Positions 36,244 through 46,147 of a stretch of 64,000 nt of DNA are shown piece by piece. The stretch spans positions 178,976-242,975 of the forward strand of contig NZ_LBMK01000001.1 in NCBI RefSeq assembly GCF_001005295.1, written 5' to 3'. Source of the stretch: Streptomyces yangpuensis (GTDB lineage: Bacteria > Actinomycetota > Actinomycetes > Streptomycetales > Streptomycetaceae). The position numbers and the translations under genes are program-made. The first letter of the stretch is position 1, and the number at the start of each line of letters is the position of its first letter. The notes under the pieces were generated by a model. That model searched no databases. It was not told where the DNA came from and saw only the letters and a list, made by a program, of their open reading frames with translations.

Positions 36244-37860
36244 TCACATACGGAAGATGCCGAAGCCCGAGTCGCCCAGCGGGGCGTTCGCGCACGCGGT
36301 CAGGGCCAGTCCCAGCACCTGCCGGGTCTCCATGGGGTCGATGACCCCGTCGTCCCACAGCCGCGCCGTGGCGTAGTAGGCGTTGCCCTGCTCCTCGTAC
36401 TGGGCGCGGACCGGGGCCTTGAAGGCCTCCTCGTCCTCGGCCGGCCACTCCTGGCCGGCGCCCTCGATCTGGTCGCGCTTGACCGTCGCGAGGACCGAGG
36501 CCGCCTGCTCGCCGCCCATCACCGAGATCTTGGCGTTGGGCCACATCCACAGGAAGCGGGGCGAGTAGGCCCGGCCGCACATCGAGTAGTTGCCGGCGCC
36601 GTACGAGCCGCCGACCACCACCGTCAGCTTCGGCACCCGGGCGCAGGCCACGGCCGTCACCATCTTGGCGCCGTGCTTGGCGATGCCGCCGGCCTCGTAG
36701 TCGCGGCCGACCATGAAGCCCGAGATGTTCTGGAGGAAGAGCAGCGGGATGCCGCGCTGGTCGCACAGCTCGATGAAGTGCGCGCCCTTCTGGGCGGACT
36801 CGGCGAACAGGATGCCGTTGTTCGCGATGATCCCGACCGGGTGGCCGTGGATCCGGGCGAAACCGGTGACCAGCGTCTGGCCGAACTCGGACTTGAACTC
36901 CTGGAAGCGGGAGCCGTCCACGACCCGCGCGATGATCTCGCGGGCGTCGTAGGGGGTGCGGGAGTCGACGGGGACCGCGCCGTACAGCCCGGCCGGGTCC
37001 ACCTTCGGCTCCTCCGGGGCCTCGACCGACCAGGGCAGGTCCCCGCGGTCGGGCAGGGTCGCCACGATGTTCCGTACGATCCGCAGCGCGTGCGCGTCGT
37101 CCTCCGCGAGGTGGTCGGTCACACCGGAGACGCGGGAGTGGACCTCGCCGCCGCCGAGCTCCTCGGCGGTGACGACCTCACCCGTGGCGGCCTTCACCAG
37201 CGGCGGGCCGCCGAGGAAGATCGTGCCCTGGTTGCGGACGATGACGGCCTCGTCGCTCATCGCCGGGACGTACGCCCCGCCCGCGGTGCAGGAGCCGAGG
37301 ACGGCGGCGATCTGCGGGATGCCGGCGCCCGACATGCGGGCCTGGTTGTAGAAGATGCGGCCGAAGTGCTCCCGGTCGGGGAAGACCTCGTCCTGCATGG
37401 GCAGGAAGGCGCCGCCGGAGTCGACCAGGTAGAGGCAGGGGAGACGATTCTCCAGGGCCACTTCCTGGGCGCGCAGGTGCTTCTTGACGGTCATCGGGTA
37501 GTACGTGCCGCCCTTGACGGTGGCGTCGTTCGCGACGATCACGCACTCGCGGCCGCTGACCCGGCCGATGCCCGCGATGACCCCGGCGGCGGGCGCGGCG
37601 CCCCCGTACATCCCCTCGGCGGCCAGCGGGGCCAGCTCCAGGAACGGGGAGCCCGGGTCGAGGAGGGCGTCCACGCGGTCGCGCGGGAGGAGCTTCCCGC
37701 GGGCGGTGTGGCGGGCGCGGGCCTTCTCGCCGCCGCCGAGCCGGGCCGCGTCGAGCCGGGCGCGCAGGCCCTCGGTCAGCTCGCGGTGGGCGGCCTCGTT
37801 GGTCCGCCAGGCCTCGGACGCCGGGTCCGCGGCGCTCGTCAGCACTGGTGCCTGCTGCAT
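36244..37860 (-). CDS. accD1: Methylcrotonyl/acyl-CoA carboxyltransferase beta subunit
   Basis: 538-residue carboxyltransferase that moves CO2 from biotin to 3-methylcrotonyl-CoA (or a related short acyl-CoA). Two crotonase-fold halves: the N-half with [25 protein letters not shown] and the C-half with [24 protein letters not shown] and [16 protein letters not shown] oxyanion loop, both typical of MCC beta. First gene of the operon; the leader to accR contains two GTTA-N8-TAAC sites. It begins ATG at 37860 with GGGAGC upstream. Confidence 0.93.
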   Translation of the reverse strand: MQQAPVLTSAADPASEAWRTNEAAHRELTEGLRARLDAARLGGGEKARARHTARGKLLPRDRVDALLDPGSPFLELAPLAAEGMYGGAAPAAGVIAGIGRVSGRECVIVANDATVKGGTYYPMTVKKHLRAQEVALENRLPCLYLVDSGGAFLPMQDEVFPDREHFGRIFYNQARMSGAGIPQIAAVLGSCTAGGAYVPAMSDEAVIVRNQGTIFLGGPPLVKAATGEVVTAEELGGGEVHSRVSGVTDHLAEDDAHALRIVRNIVATLPDRGDLPWSVEAPEEPKVDPAGLYGAVPVDSRTPYDAREIIARVVDGSRFQEFKSEFGQTLVTGFARIHGHPVGIIANNGILFAESAQKGAHFIELCDQRGIPLLFLQNISGFMVGRDYEAGGIAKHGAKMVTAVACARVPKLTVVVGGSYGAGNYSMCGRAYSPRFLWMWPNAKISVMGGEQAASVLATVKRDQIEGAGQEWPAEDEEAFKAPVRAQYEEQGNAYYATARLWDDGVIDPMETRQVLGLALTACANAPLGDSGFGIFRM

Positions 37861-37889
37861 CGGTCGAGCTCCCTTGCTCGTTCCAGGCG

Positions 37890-37935
37890 GTTAATGAGCG
37901 TTAACGCTCGTGAGCTCAGGTTAACGACCGCTAAC
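37890..37935. promoter_or_regulatory. Two 16-bp AccR-type operators
   Basis: GTTAATGAGCGTTAAC (37890-37905) and GTTAACGACCGCTAAC (37920-37935) share the pattern GTTA-N8-TAAC and begin exactly 30 bases apart, about three helical turns. A perfect 14-base palindrome GAGCGTTAACGCTC overlaps the first. They lie between divergent accD1 and accR, fitting repression of both by AccR. Confidence 0.8.
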
Positions 37936-37958
37936 GGCCCTGTCTAGAATGGTTTCCC

Positions 37959-38537
37959 ATGAGCATCAGAGCGGCCGCCCCCACCCGACGCGAGCAGATC
38001 CTCAGCGAGGCCGCCCGCCTCTTCGCCGCGCGCGGGTTCCACGGCGTCGGCGTGGACGAGATAGGGGCCGCCGTGGGCATCAGCGGCCCCGGCCTGTACC
38101 GGCACTTCGCGGGCAAGGACGCCATGCTCGCCGAGCTGCTCGTCGGCATCAGCGAACGGCTGCTCACCGGCGGCCGCCACCGGGTCGCGGAGGCGGCGGG
38201 TGACCCGTGCCGGGTCCTGTCCTCCCTCATCGACGGCCACATCGACTTCGCCCTCGACGACCGGGCGCTGATCACCCTGCACGACCGCGAGCTCGACCGG
38301 CTGCGGGAGGCCGACCGCAAGCTCGTGCGGCAGCTTCAGCGGCAGTACGTGGAGCTGTGGGTGGAGGTCGTACGGGAGCTGCATCCCGAGGTCGGCGAGG
38401 CGGAGGTGCGGGTCGCCGTGCACGCGGTCTTCGGCCTGCTCAACTCCACCCCGCACCTGGGCGCCCTCGGCCGCGAGGCCACCGAATCGCTGCTGCGCAG
38501 GCTCGCGCACGGGGCCTTCGGGGCGCTGTCGGCGTGA
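37959..38537 (+). CDS. accR: TetR-family regulator of acyl-CoA carboxylase operon
   Basis: 192-residue repressor. The N-terminal HTH is REQILSEAARLFAARGFHGVGVDEIGAAVGISGPGLYRHFAGKDAML (about 11-57), classical TetR. The C-terminal ligand domain is helical. Divergent to accD1 with about 100 bases holding the paired GTTA-N8-TAAC sites. In S. avermitilis the corresponding TetR protein AccR represses this operon and responds to short-chain acyl-CoAs; the same role is inferred. Start ATG at 37959. Confidence 0.85.
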   Translation: MSIRAAAPTRREQILSEAARLFAARGFHGVGVDEIGAAVGISGPGLYRHFAGKDAMLAELLVGISERLLTGGRHRVAEAAGDPCRVLSSLIDGHIDFALDDRALITLHDRELDRLREADRKLVRQLQRQYVELWVEVVRELHPEVGEAEVRVAVHAVFGLLNSTPHLGALGREATESLLRRLAHGAFGALSA

Positions 38538-38602
38538 CCCGGGGCGTCCGCCGACCGGAATGGACGCGCCGCCTCCGCCCCGGCGGCGGCAGAATGGCCC
38601 GT

Positions 38603-39415
38603 ATGCCGAAGCCGATAGAGACGTCCGACCGATCTGTTGAAGCGCCGAGCCGCGCCGAGCTCATCGACCATCTGGTCCGCACGCGGATCGCGGGGCAGGT
38701 CGCGACGCCGCGCGAGAACAACCTCTCCCACTACCGCAAGCTCGCCAACGGCGACCGGCACTACTGGCTCGGCCTGGAACTGGGCGACCGCTGGGCCGAC
38801 GAGCAGGACGTGCTCGCCGTGATGGCGGAGCGCTGCGGCGTCGTGGACGACCCGGAGGTCCGCCACGGCCAGGACACCATCGACCCCGAGCTGACCGTGG
38901 CCGGCCTGGACCGGCTGGCGGCCCGGCTGCGCAAGGCGGCGGCCGACCGGCAGCGCGTGCTGTTCGCGACCGGCCACCCGGGCGGCCTGCTGGACGTCCA
39001 CCGCGCGACGGCGGCGGCCCTGCGCGCCGCGGGCTGCGAGATCGTGGTGATCCCGCAGGGCCTGGTGGCGGACGAGGGCTCGGTGTGGCAGTTCGCGGAC
39101 GTCGCGGTGCTGGAGCGGGGCGCGACCCTGTGGCACACGCATTCGCCGGCGCCGATGGCCGCGATCCTGGACGCGCTCGCGGCCGAGGGCCGCCCGCAGC
39201 CGGACCTGGTCGTCGCCGACCACGGCTGGGCGGGCTGCGCGGCCCAGCGCGGCCTGGACGCGGTCGGCTACGCGGACTGCAACGACCCGGCCCTCTTCCT
39301 CGGCGAGGCCGAGGGCACCCTCCAGGTCGCGGTCCCCCTGGACGACCACGTCCGCGACCCGCGCTTCTACGACCCGATGGTGGACTACCTGCTGCACGCG
39401 GCGGGCCTGCTCTGA
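38603..39415 (+). CDS. Phosphatase-like protein of unknown specificity
   Basis: 270-residue cytoplasmic protein present in the same place in other streptomycetes, often labelled phosphatase; I cannot point to a known catalytic motif. Regular features: RAELIDHLVRTRIAGQVATPRENNLSHYRKLANGD near the N-terminus, GQDTIDPELTVAGLDRL, LFATGHPGGLLDVHRA with a Gly-rich turn after a strand, and VVADHGWAGCAAQRGLDAVGYADCNDPALFLGEAEG. The HPGG, DHGW and DCNDP segments could form a metal or phosphate site. ATG at 38603 or 38594 are both possible. Function left open. Confidence 0.7.
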   Translation: MPKPIETSDRSVEAPSRAELIDHLVRTRIAGQVATPRENNLSHYRKLANGDRHYWLGLELGDRWADEQDVLAVMAERCGVVDDPEVRHGQDTIDPELTVAGLDRLAARLRKAAADRQRVLFATGHPGGLLDVHRATAAALRAAGCEIVVIPQGLVADEGSVWQFADVAVLERGATLWHTHSPAPMAAILDALAAEGRPQPDLVVADHGWAGCAAQRGLDAVGYADCNDPALFLGEAEGTLQVAVPLDDHVRDPRFYDPMVDYLLHAAGLL

Positions 39416-39627
39416 CGGCGCAGCCGCGCAGACGGCGGAAAGCCCCGGCCGTGTCCACCGGCCCGGGGTCCCGCCGGCCGTTCCCGCCGTCGCCTGCTAC
39501 CGGCCCCTTCCCCGACCCTGACGCTCCATGCCAGACCGGCGGTCAGGCCCGGGAACCCCGAAGCGGGGTACGGCCGTCGGCGCGGACGGCCGCGTCCGCT
39601 GTCAGTGGACGCGGTTACCGTCGCCGC

Positions 39628-40518
39628 ATGGCGAAGCCTCCGAAGCGGCGCGATCCGCTGTGCATACTGGCCGATGATCCCCAAGGGCGTTCCCTCGGGC
39701 TGGACTTGCCGCCTGGCGGAGTCGTCCCGAGATCGGGGCGCCGCCGGTGGGGGAAGGCCCCCGAGCCACTGGTGTGGGTGTCCGACGACGCGGTGGGCGT
39801 GGGCGTGCTCGCCGCACACCGCAGCCCGCAACTCGCGGACGCCGGGCTGCAGGCGGTGCTGTTGCAGGACCGCCCCGGGCTGGAACGCTGGTGGCAGGAG
39901 AGGGAGTTCGCGCCGGAGCGGATGTCCGACCCGGACGACCACCACGTCGAGCCCGTACTGCGCGAGTTCTGGAGCAGGGTGGTTCCCGACCCCGAGGAGG
40001 GGGAGGAAGGTGAGGAGATCATCGCGCCGTTCGGCAGGGACTGGCCCGGGCTCGCGGTGGCCGGCCAGTCGGCCGGTCCGGACGCCGTGGATCCGGACAC
40101 CTCGGATCCGGACGCCCCGGATCCTGAGGTCGCGGCCTGCGAGCTGGCGGACGAGCTCATCGAGCGCGGATGGCTGCCGGCCCCCCGGCTCGCGCTGGTC
40201 CCCTCCCACCGCGGAGCCGATGTACCCACCGCGCTGGGCTGGGGCGGGCCGGCCAACTACGAGAACGACACCGCCCTGATCAGCGTGGTACTCCGGTCCT
40301 GGGAGGACCGCTTCGGCGCCCGGCTCGTCGCCCTCGGATTCGACGAGCTCCATCTGTCGGTGGCGCTCCCGCCGCCCACGACCGCCCTGGCCCTGCCCGT
40401 CGCGGCGGAGCACTTCGCCCTCTCGCCCGACAACATCTGGCAGGGCTCCGGCAGCATCCGGTCCTACGCCGAAGAGGCCGTCACCGGCAGCGGCCACTGG
40501 TCGTTCTGGTGGGACTGA
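39628..40518 (+). CDS. DUF4253 domain protein
   Basis: 296-residue cytoplasmic protein. The C-terminal 110 residues (GWGGPANYENDTALISVVLRSWEDRFGARLVALGFDELHLSV to the terminal WSFWWD) match the DUF4253 pattern, a family of unknown function common in Streptomyces. A central acidic stretch repeats (D/E)-P-D (about residues 150-172, DPDTSDPDAPDPE). No signal or membrane segment. ATG at 39628 begins MAKPPKRRDP; no clear ribosome-binding site. The preceding 212-base gap holds a small GCGGACG/CGTCCGC hairpin at 39582-39599. Confidence 0.75.
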   Translation: MAKPPKRRDPLCILADDPQGRSLGLDLPPGGVVPRSGRRRWGKAPEPLVWVSDDAVGVGVLAAHRSPQLADAGLQAVLLQDRPGLERWWQEREFAPERMSDPDDHHVEPVLREFWSRVVPDPEEGEEGEEIIAPFGRDWPGLAVAGQSAGPDAVDPDTSDPDAPDPEVAACELADELIERGWLPAPRLALVPSHRGADVPTALGWGGPANYENDTALISVVLRSWEDRFGARLVALGFDELHLSVALPPPTTALALPVAAEHFALSPDNIWQGSGSIRSYAEEAVTGSGHWSFWWD

Positions 40519-40537
40519 GCGATCCGGCCCCGCGCGG

Positions 40538-41413
40538 TCAGGCGCGCGGGATGCGGACCACGCCCTCCTGGATGACCGTGATCGCCAGGCGGCCGTCCTG
40601 GGTGTAGATGCGGGCCTGGCCGAGGCCCCGGCCGCCGTGGGCCGAGGGGGACTCCTGGTCGTACAGCAGCCATTCGTCCGCCCGGAAGGGCCGGTGGAAC
40701 CACATCGCGTGGTCCAGTGAGGCGCCGACCACGTCGCCGACCGCCCAGCCGCCGCGTCCGTGCGCGAGCAGGACCGCGTCGAGCAGGGTCATGTCGGAGA
40801 CGTAGGTGGCCAGGCAGGTGTGCAGCAGCGGGTCGTCCGCGAGCTTGCCCTGCGTGCGGAACCAGACCTGCGAGCGCGGCTCCAGCGGTTCGCCGACCGT
40901 GCCCCAGGGCGGGGTGGTCGCGTACCGCAGGTCCACCGCGCCGCGTGCTTCCAGCAGCCGCTCGACGGTGCCGGGGTCGCGGAAGATCTCGCGGTACGGG
41001 GGCAGTGCCTGGAGGGCCGTCGGCAGGGACTCGGGGTCCGGGGCGGCCGGCATCGGGACCTGGTGCTCCAGCCCCTCCTCGTACGTCTGGAAGGACGCGG
41101 AGAGGTGGAAGATCGGCTGCCCGTGCTGGACGGCGACCACGCGCCGGGTGGTGAAGGAGCGCCCGTCGCGAATCCGGTCCACGGAGTAGACGATCGGCGC
41201 GCCGGAGTCGCCGGTCCGCAGGAAGTACGAGTGCAGCGAGTGCGGCAGACGGTCCGCGGGCACCGTGCGCCCGGCGGCGACCAGGGCCTGCGCGGCCACC
41301 TGGCCGCCGAACACGCGCGGCACCAGGGAGGTGCGGCTGGTCCCGCGGAAGATGTTCTCCTCGATCTGCTCCAGGTCGAGCAGATCGAGGAGATCCGTCA
41401 GTGCCTCGTTCAA
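40538..41413 (-). CDS. tesB: Acyl-CoA thioesterase II
   Basis: 291-residue double hot-dog thioesterase that hydrolyses medium- and long-chain acyl-CoA. The two halves begin FRGTSRTSLVPRVFGGQVAAQALVAA and (second) PWGTVGEPLEPRSQVWFRT; the conserved Gln/Thr/Asp region SDMTLLDAVLLAHGRG is present. It begins seven bases downstream of the second acyl-CoA dehydrogenase on the same strand; their products would act on the same acyl-CoA pool. ATG at 41413 follows GGGGAC-type bases. Confidence 0.9.
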   Translation of the reverse strand: MNEALTDLLDLLDLEQIEENIFRGTSRTSLVPRVFGGQVAAQALVAAGRTVPADRLPHSLHSYFLRTGDSGAPIVYSVDRIRDGRSFTTRRVVAVQHGQPIFHLSASFQTYEEGLEHQVPMPAAPDPESLPTALQALPPYREIFRDPGTVERLLEARGAVDLRYATTPPWGTVGEPLEPRSQVWFRTQGKLADDPLLHTCLATYVSDMTLLDAVLLAHGRGGWAVGDVVGASLDHAMWFHRPFRADEWLLYDQESPSAHGGRGLGQARIYTQDGRLAITVIQEGVVRIPRA

Positions 41414-41419
41414 GGGGAC

Positions 41420-42577
<1,158 letters not shown>

Positions 42578-42794
42578 GGCCGGCTCCCTTCGTCGCGGCG
42601 GTCCGCCGCCTAAATTAAGCGCTTGCTCAGACTAAGTTACCGACGGGTTGGCCAGGCTGTCCAGATGTGGTCGCACGCGCGTACGTCACACCGGCGCCCC
42701 GAGGGCGGCTGGCCGGATACCTCCTTCTGTCGCCCCGGCCGTGCCGGTTGACTCGGTACGCCCGGCCCTTCCCCCGACAGGACAGGAATCCCAG

Positions 42795-43655
42795 ATGCTC
42801 AGGAGGCTGTTCAGCCTTGCGGTGGCGACGGTGGTGGCCTTTGCGCTCGGCGCGGGCACGGTCCACGCCGAGACGCAGGAGTCGCCGCAGGCCAAGCGGG
42901 TCCACAACGCGATGCAGATCGTTTTCAACGCCTCCACCCCGGACAGCTTCTGCACCATCGGGGCCGTCGGCAGCGACGGCTACGGGCGGAACATCGCCCT
43001 CTCGGCCGGGCACTGCATCTCGGCCCCCGAATATGCCGACCGTGAGATCCACGAGGACCTCATACCCGTCTTCCACCGGCAGGACATCGGCTTCGGGCCG
43101 ATCGGGTACGTCCGGTACTTCAAGGACCCGGAGGGGTCCATGACAGGCCACCTCACCAAGGACTACATGGTGATCGAGCTGGTCGCGGCCGTGACGCCGT
43201 CCTCCCAGGGCCCGCACCTGAAGCAGACCGGGGTGCTGGAGGTGCCGGGCGGGACCCCCAGCCCCAATGCCCTCAGCCCCGCCCCGAACCGGGAGCGGCT
43301 GCTCGGCGCGGCGTGGTTCAACAACAACGAGCTGGTCGTCTCCGGCCAGCTCGGCGTCTGGTACGGCCGGATCACCAACAACGACAGGGGCGTCTACCAG
43401 GCCCACCCCCAGCACAAGGCCGGTGACTCGGGCGGTCCCGCCATCTGGCACGTGCCGGGGACGGCATACCCCTCCGAGGCCAACGGGTTCAAGGCCGAGG
43501 GGCCCTGGGCGGGCATCACCAAGGGGATGATCATCTCGTACCCCTGGTACGTGTACACCAGCTCGGCCAACATCCTGGCCGACCTGCGTGCCCGCGACAC
43601 CGCCGACCCCGCCGACGTCTACGGCGCCGGCTTCCAGGTGACCGCCAATCCCTGA
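42795..43655 (+). CDS. Secreted trypsin-fold serine protease
   Basis: 286-residue exported protein with a Sec signal peptide (MLRRLFSLAVATVVAFALGAGTVHA). The catalytic His is in ALSAGHCIS, Ser in HKAGDSGGPAIW, and the Asp is probably the one in KDYMVIEL, though this segment departs from the usual DIALL. Only two Cys pairs at most are visible, so it is a compact bacterial S1 enzyme; target unknown. ATG at 42795 after GACAGGAATCCCAG. Its 217-base leader is not assigned. Confidence 0.82.
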   Translation: MLRRLFSLAVATVVAFALGAGTVHAETQESPQAKRVHNAMQIVFNASTPDSFCTIGAVGSDGYGRNIALSAGHCISAPEYADREIHEDLIPVFHRQDIGFGPIGYVRYFKDPEGSMTGHLTKDYMVIELVAAVTPSSQGPHLKQTGVLEVPGGTPSPNALSPAPNRERLLGAAWFNNNELVVSGQLGVWYGRITNNDRGVYQAHPQHKAGDSGGPAIWHVPGTAYPSEANGFKAEGPWAGITKGMIISYPWYVYTSSANILADLRARDTADPADVYGAGFQVTANP

Positions 43656-43683
43656 CCCGGCGCGCGGGGCCGGTGGCCCGTGA

Positions 43684-43709
43684 GGGGCCGGCTACCGCTT
43701 CCCGGCCCC
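43684..43709. terminator. Hairpin terminator after protease gene
   Basis: Eight-base arms GGGGCCGG (43684-43691) and CCGGCCCC (43702-43709), 28 bases after the protease stop; it overlaps the end of the pucR remnant. Confidence 0.7.
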
Positions 43710-43980
43710 GGGAAGGCGGCGCAGGGCGAACCAGCTCCATCCGGGTGTCCGGGTCGTCCAGGTCGCGCCCCAGCAGCACCGCCGCCCGGGCGACGCGCTG
43801 GCGGACGGTGGTGCGGTGCACGGCCAGGGCGGCGGCCGTGCGGTCCCAGCTGCCGTGTGGTGCGCGCACCACACGGCAGCGTCTCGGTGGGCCGCCCCCA
43901 GCGGCGCCGGCAGGGTCTCGGCGAGGGCGTGGGCCTCCGCCGGGTCGAGGAGGTCCGCGGCCTGCAGTGGAGGGCTTGCA
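43692..43980 (-). pseudogene. Truncated, frameshifted pucR remnant
   Basis: The minus strand encodes the last 95 or so residues of a PucR-type regulator, homologous to the intact gene at 56202-57614. In one frame it reads LLDPAEAHALAETLPAPL...AAVWCAHH, in another [41 protein letters not shown], and back in the first FALRRLPGAGKR. Comparison shows two extra bases after the CACCAC codons and two missing bases before the FALR segment; the shifts compensate. No N-terminal part exists: homology stops near 43980, where the defence island begins. It is a relic, not a working gene. Confidence 0.85.
43849..43880. repeat. Perfect 32-bp palindrome in the pucR remnant
   Basis: Two 16-base arms with no spacer, centre CGCG, key half GCTGCCGTGTGGTGCG. 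In the intact relative the equivalent stretch lacks the two bases (AC) that complete the symmetry. The palindrome therefore coincides with the frameshift. Confidence 0.95.
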
Positions 43981-44100
43981 CATAGTGAGTCACTGCAGAG
44001 ATATCCGCCCAGTCCATAAGGCCGTCGGCACGCCCCGATGCCGCCCGACGCGAGCCGCTGTCTTAGATGACCATTACCCTGGCCGCGGAGAGGGGGCAGC

Positions 44101-45372
44101 ATGCTGCTGAGGTTCCGCACCGCGAACGTACGGTCCCTGCGCGATGAGCAGGAGCTGTCGTTCGTCGTGTCCGGGGACGACGAGGGCGAGCCGAGCGAGG
44201 CCGCCCGGCCGGTGGAGCTCGCCGGTGGGCAGACCGTGGGGGTTCTCCCCCTGATCGGCATCTTCGGTGCCAACGCCTCCGGCAAGTCGAACGTGCTCGC
44301 CGCCATGACGGACATGCGTACCGCAGTCCTGCACTCCTACGGGAGGTGGGCCTCGCACGACACCGTCCCGCGCCGTCCCTTCGCGCTCGACGCCAAGGAG
44401 GGGGGCGAGCCGAGCTTCTTCGAGGCGGACATCGTCCTCGACGGTGTGCGCTGGACCTACGGCTTCGAGCTGGGCACTGCACGCGTCGAGGCCGAATGGC
44501 TGCACTGCTACCCGCGCGGTCACCGCCAGGTGTGGCTCGACCGGGACGCCTCCCGCGCCGAGGTCTACGACTGGCCCGGCGCCCGCGTGAAGGACCGCAC
44601 CCAGCTGGCGCGGCGGACCCGTCCCAACGCCCTGCTCCTGTCCACGGCGGGTACGGACAACCACCCACAGCTGTCGGCGCTCTACCACTGGTTCCGCCGC
44701 AATATGTGGCTGATCGGCCCGGAGACCGAGCGGGTGGAGCGCGAGCAGTACACGACGCGTGAGCTGGCCGGCAGCCGTGCGCGTCGCATCAACGAGCTGC
44801 TCCAGGTCGCCGACCTCGGCATCACCGGCGCCGAGGTCGTCGACGAAGGACAAGGCAAGGGCCCTGCGACGGTCCGTCTCACCCACCGGTCGGGCGGCGC
44901 AGACGTCGCCCTCGACTGGCGGCACGAGTCCTTCGGCACCCGTTCCTGGTTCGCCCTCCTCGGACCCATGCTGCTCGCACTCGATGAAGGAGCCGTCCTC
45001 CTCGTCGACGAACTGGACTCCAGCCTCCACCCGCGTTTCGCCGCCGAGGTCGTCCGGCTCTTCCACGACCCGGACGCGAACCCCCGCGGAGCCCAGCTGG
45101 TCTTCACCTCGCACGCCCCCTCGGTGCTCAGCACCCCGAGCGGCGGGCGGCTGCTGGAGCCGGGCCAGGTGTGGCTGACCGAGAAGGACAAGGACGGAGC
45201 GACCGAGCTCTACCCGCTGACCGCCGCGTCCCCGGGGAAGGACGAGGACCTCATGCGGTCCTACCTGGCGGGAGCCTTCGGCGGAGTCCCAGCCCTCTTG
45301 GAGGGCCAGATCGCGCGGCGTCTGACGGCCGCGACCGCACAGGAACGGGAGCACGGGGTGGAGCGGAGCTGA
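44101..45372 (+). CDS. AAA/ABC-type ATPase, RloA/AbiLii-like
   Basis: 423-residue ATPase of the SMC/OLD-type class often found in defence islands. Walker A GANASGKS (56-63) follows LIGIFGANASGKSNVL, the ABC-like region includes LDWRHESFGTRSW, and Walker B LLVDELDSSLHP has D303-E304. QLVFTSHAPSVLS gives the His switch. RloA/AbiLii proteins pair with a RloB partner next to type I restriction genes; the downstream gene is such a partner (stop/start overlap TGATG). Likely an abortive-infection ATPase; mechanism inferred. ATG at 44101 follows GAGAGGGG. Confidence 0.85.
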   Translation: MLLRFRTANVRSLRDEQELSFVVSGDDEGEPSEAARPVELAGGQTVGVLPLIGIFGANASGKSNVLAAMTDMRTAVLHSYGRWASHDTVPRRPFALDAKEGGEPSFFEADIVLDGVRWTYGFELGTARVEAEWLHCYPRGHRQVWLDRDASRAEVYDWPGARVKDRTQLARRTRPNALLLSTAGTDNHPQLSALYHWFRRNMWLIGPETERVEREQYTTRELAGSRARRINELLQVADLGITGAEVVDEGQGKGPATVRLTHRSGGADVALDWRHESFGTRSWFALLGPMLLALDEGAVLLVDELDSSLHPRFAAEVVRLFHDPDANPRGAQLVFTSHAPSVLSTPSGGRLLEPGQVWLTEKDKDGATELYPLTAASPGKDEDLMRSYLAGAFGGVPALLEGQIARRLTAATAQEREHGVERS

Positions 45373-46052
45373 TGGCGCGTACGAGGGGGAAGGACTCGCT
45401 GACGTCCGCCAAGCCGAAGGGCGGGAAGCGGCGCCGGGTGGTGCATGTCTTCACGGAAGGCAAGGTCACCGAGCCCGAATACATCAGGATCGTCCAGGCC
45501 AGGGGCGTCCTGAAAGATCCGGGCGTGCAGGTCGACGTGCACATCGCCAACGACTCGGCGGCGGGCTCCCACCGCAAGCCGATCAAGCTGGTGGAGGACG
45601 CCGTCCGGCTGATGCGCGAGGAAGTCCGCGCCGCGAAGCGCAGCAAGCTGGACCCCGAGTCGGAGTTCTGGCCGCAGGTCTGGTGCCTGTTCGACCGGGA
45701 CGAGCACGAGCAGATCGAGGCGGCGAGGAAGCAGGCCAAGGAAGCGGGCGTACAGATCGCCTTCTCCCACCCCTGCTTCGAGCTGTGGCGACTGCTGCAC
45801 GTCAAGACCGTGGACGCGCAGTTCGGCGGGGCCTGCAACCAGGTGACCGCGCGCCTGCCGTTCGCCAAGAACACCGACAACATCAAGCACGTGGAGTCGG
45901 ACCAGATCCCGAAGAACAGCTTCAAGCTGGCCAAACAGCGCGCCCAGAAGATCAACTCTGCGTACGGTGAGCACGTGTCCTGGCTCCATCGCGATCCTTA
46001 CACGGACGTCTTCGAGTTCGTTGAGAAGGGGCTGGGGATCACCGCCTACTGA
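45372..46052 (+). CDS. RloB-family protein, probable effector of RloA
   Basis: 226-residue protein matching the RloB family (FTEGKVTEPEYI near the N-terminus, CLFDRDEHEQIE in the middle, and the hallmark SHPCFELW at 132-139). E29-G30 and the D108-x-D110 pair are spaced like the acidic residues of Toprim nucleases, so it may be a nuclease switched by RloA; this is inference from motif spacing. Its ATG overlaps the RloA stop by one base (TGATG), giving strong coupling. Function in phage defence is suspected, not proven. Confidence 0.82.
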   Translation: MARTRGKDSLTSAKPKGGKRRRVVHVFTEGKVTEPEYIRIVQARGVLKDPGVQVDVHIANDSAAGSHRKPIKLVEDAVRLMREEVRAAKRSKLDPESEFWPQVWCLFDRDEHEQIEAARKQAKEAGVQIAFSHPCFELWRLLHVKTVDAQFGGACNQVTARLPFAKNTDNIKHVESDQIPKNSFKLAKQRAQKINSAYGEHVSWLHRDPYTDVFEFVEKGLGITAY

Positions 46053-46147
46053 CGGGCCCGGCCTCGGCCGGATACACGGTTTTCGCCGGTGTCCACTGTC
46101 GCCGTACTGTTTCCTACGTCGCATCGGGGTCGTAGGGAGTCGTATTC

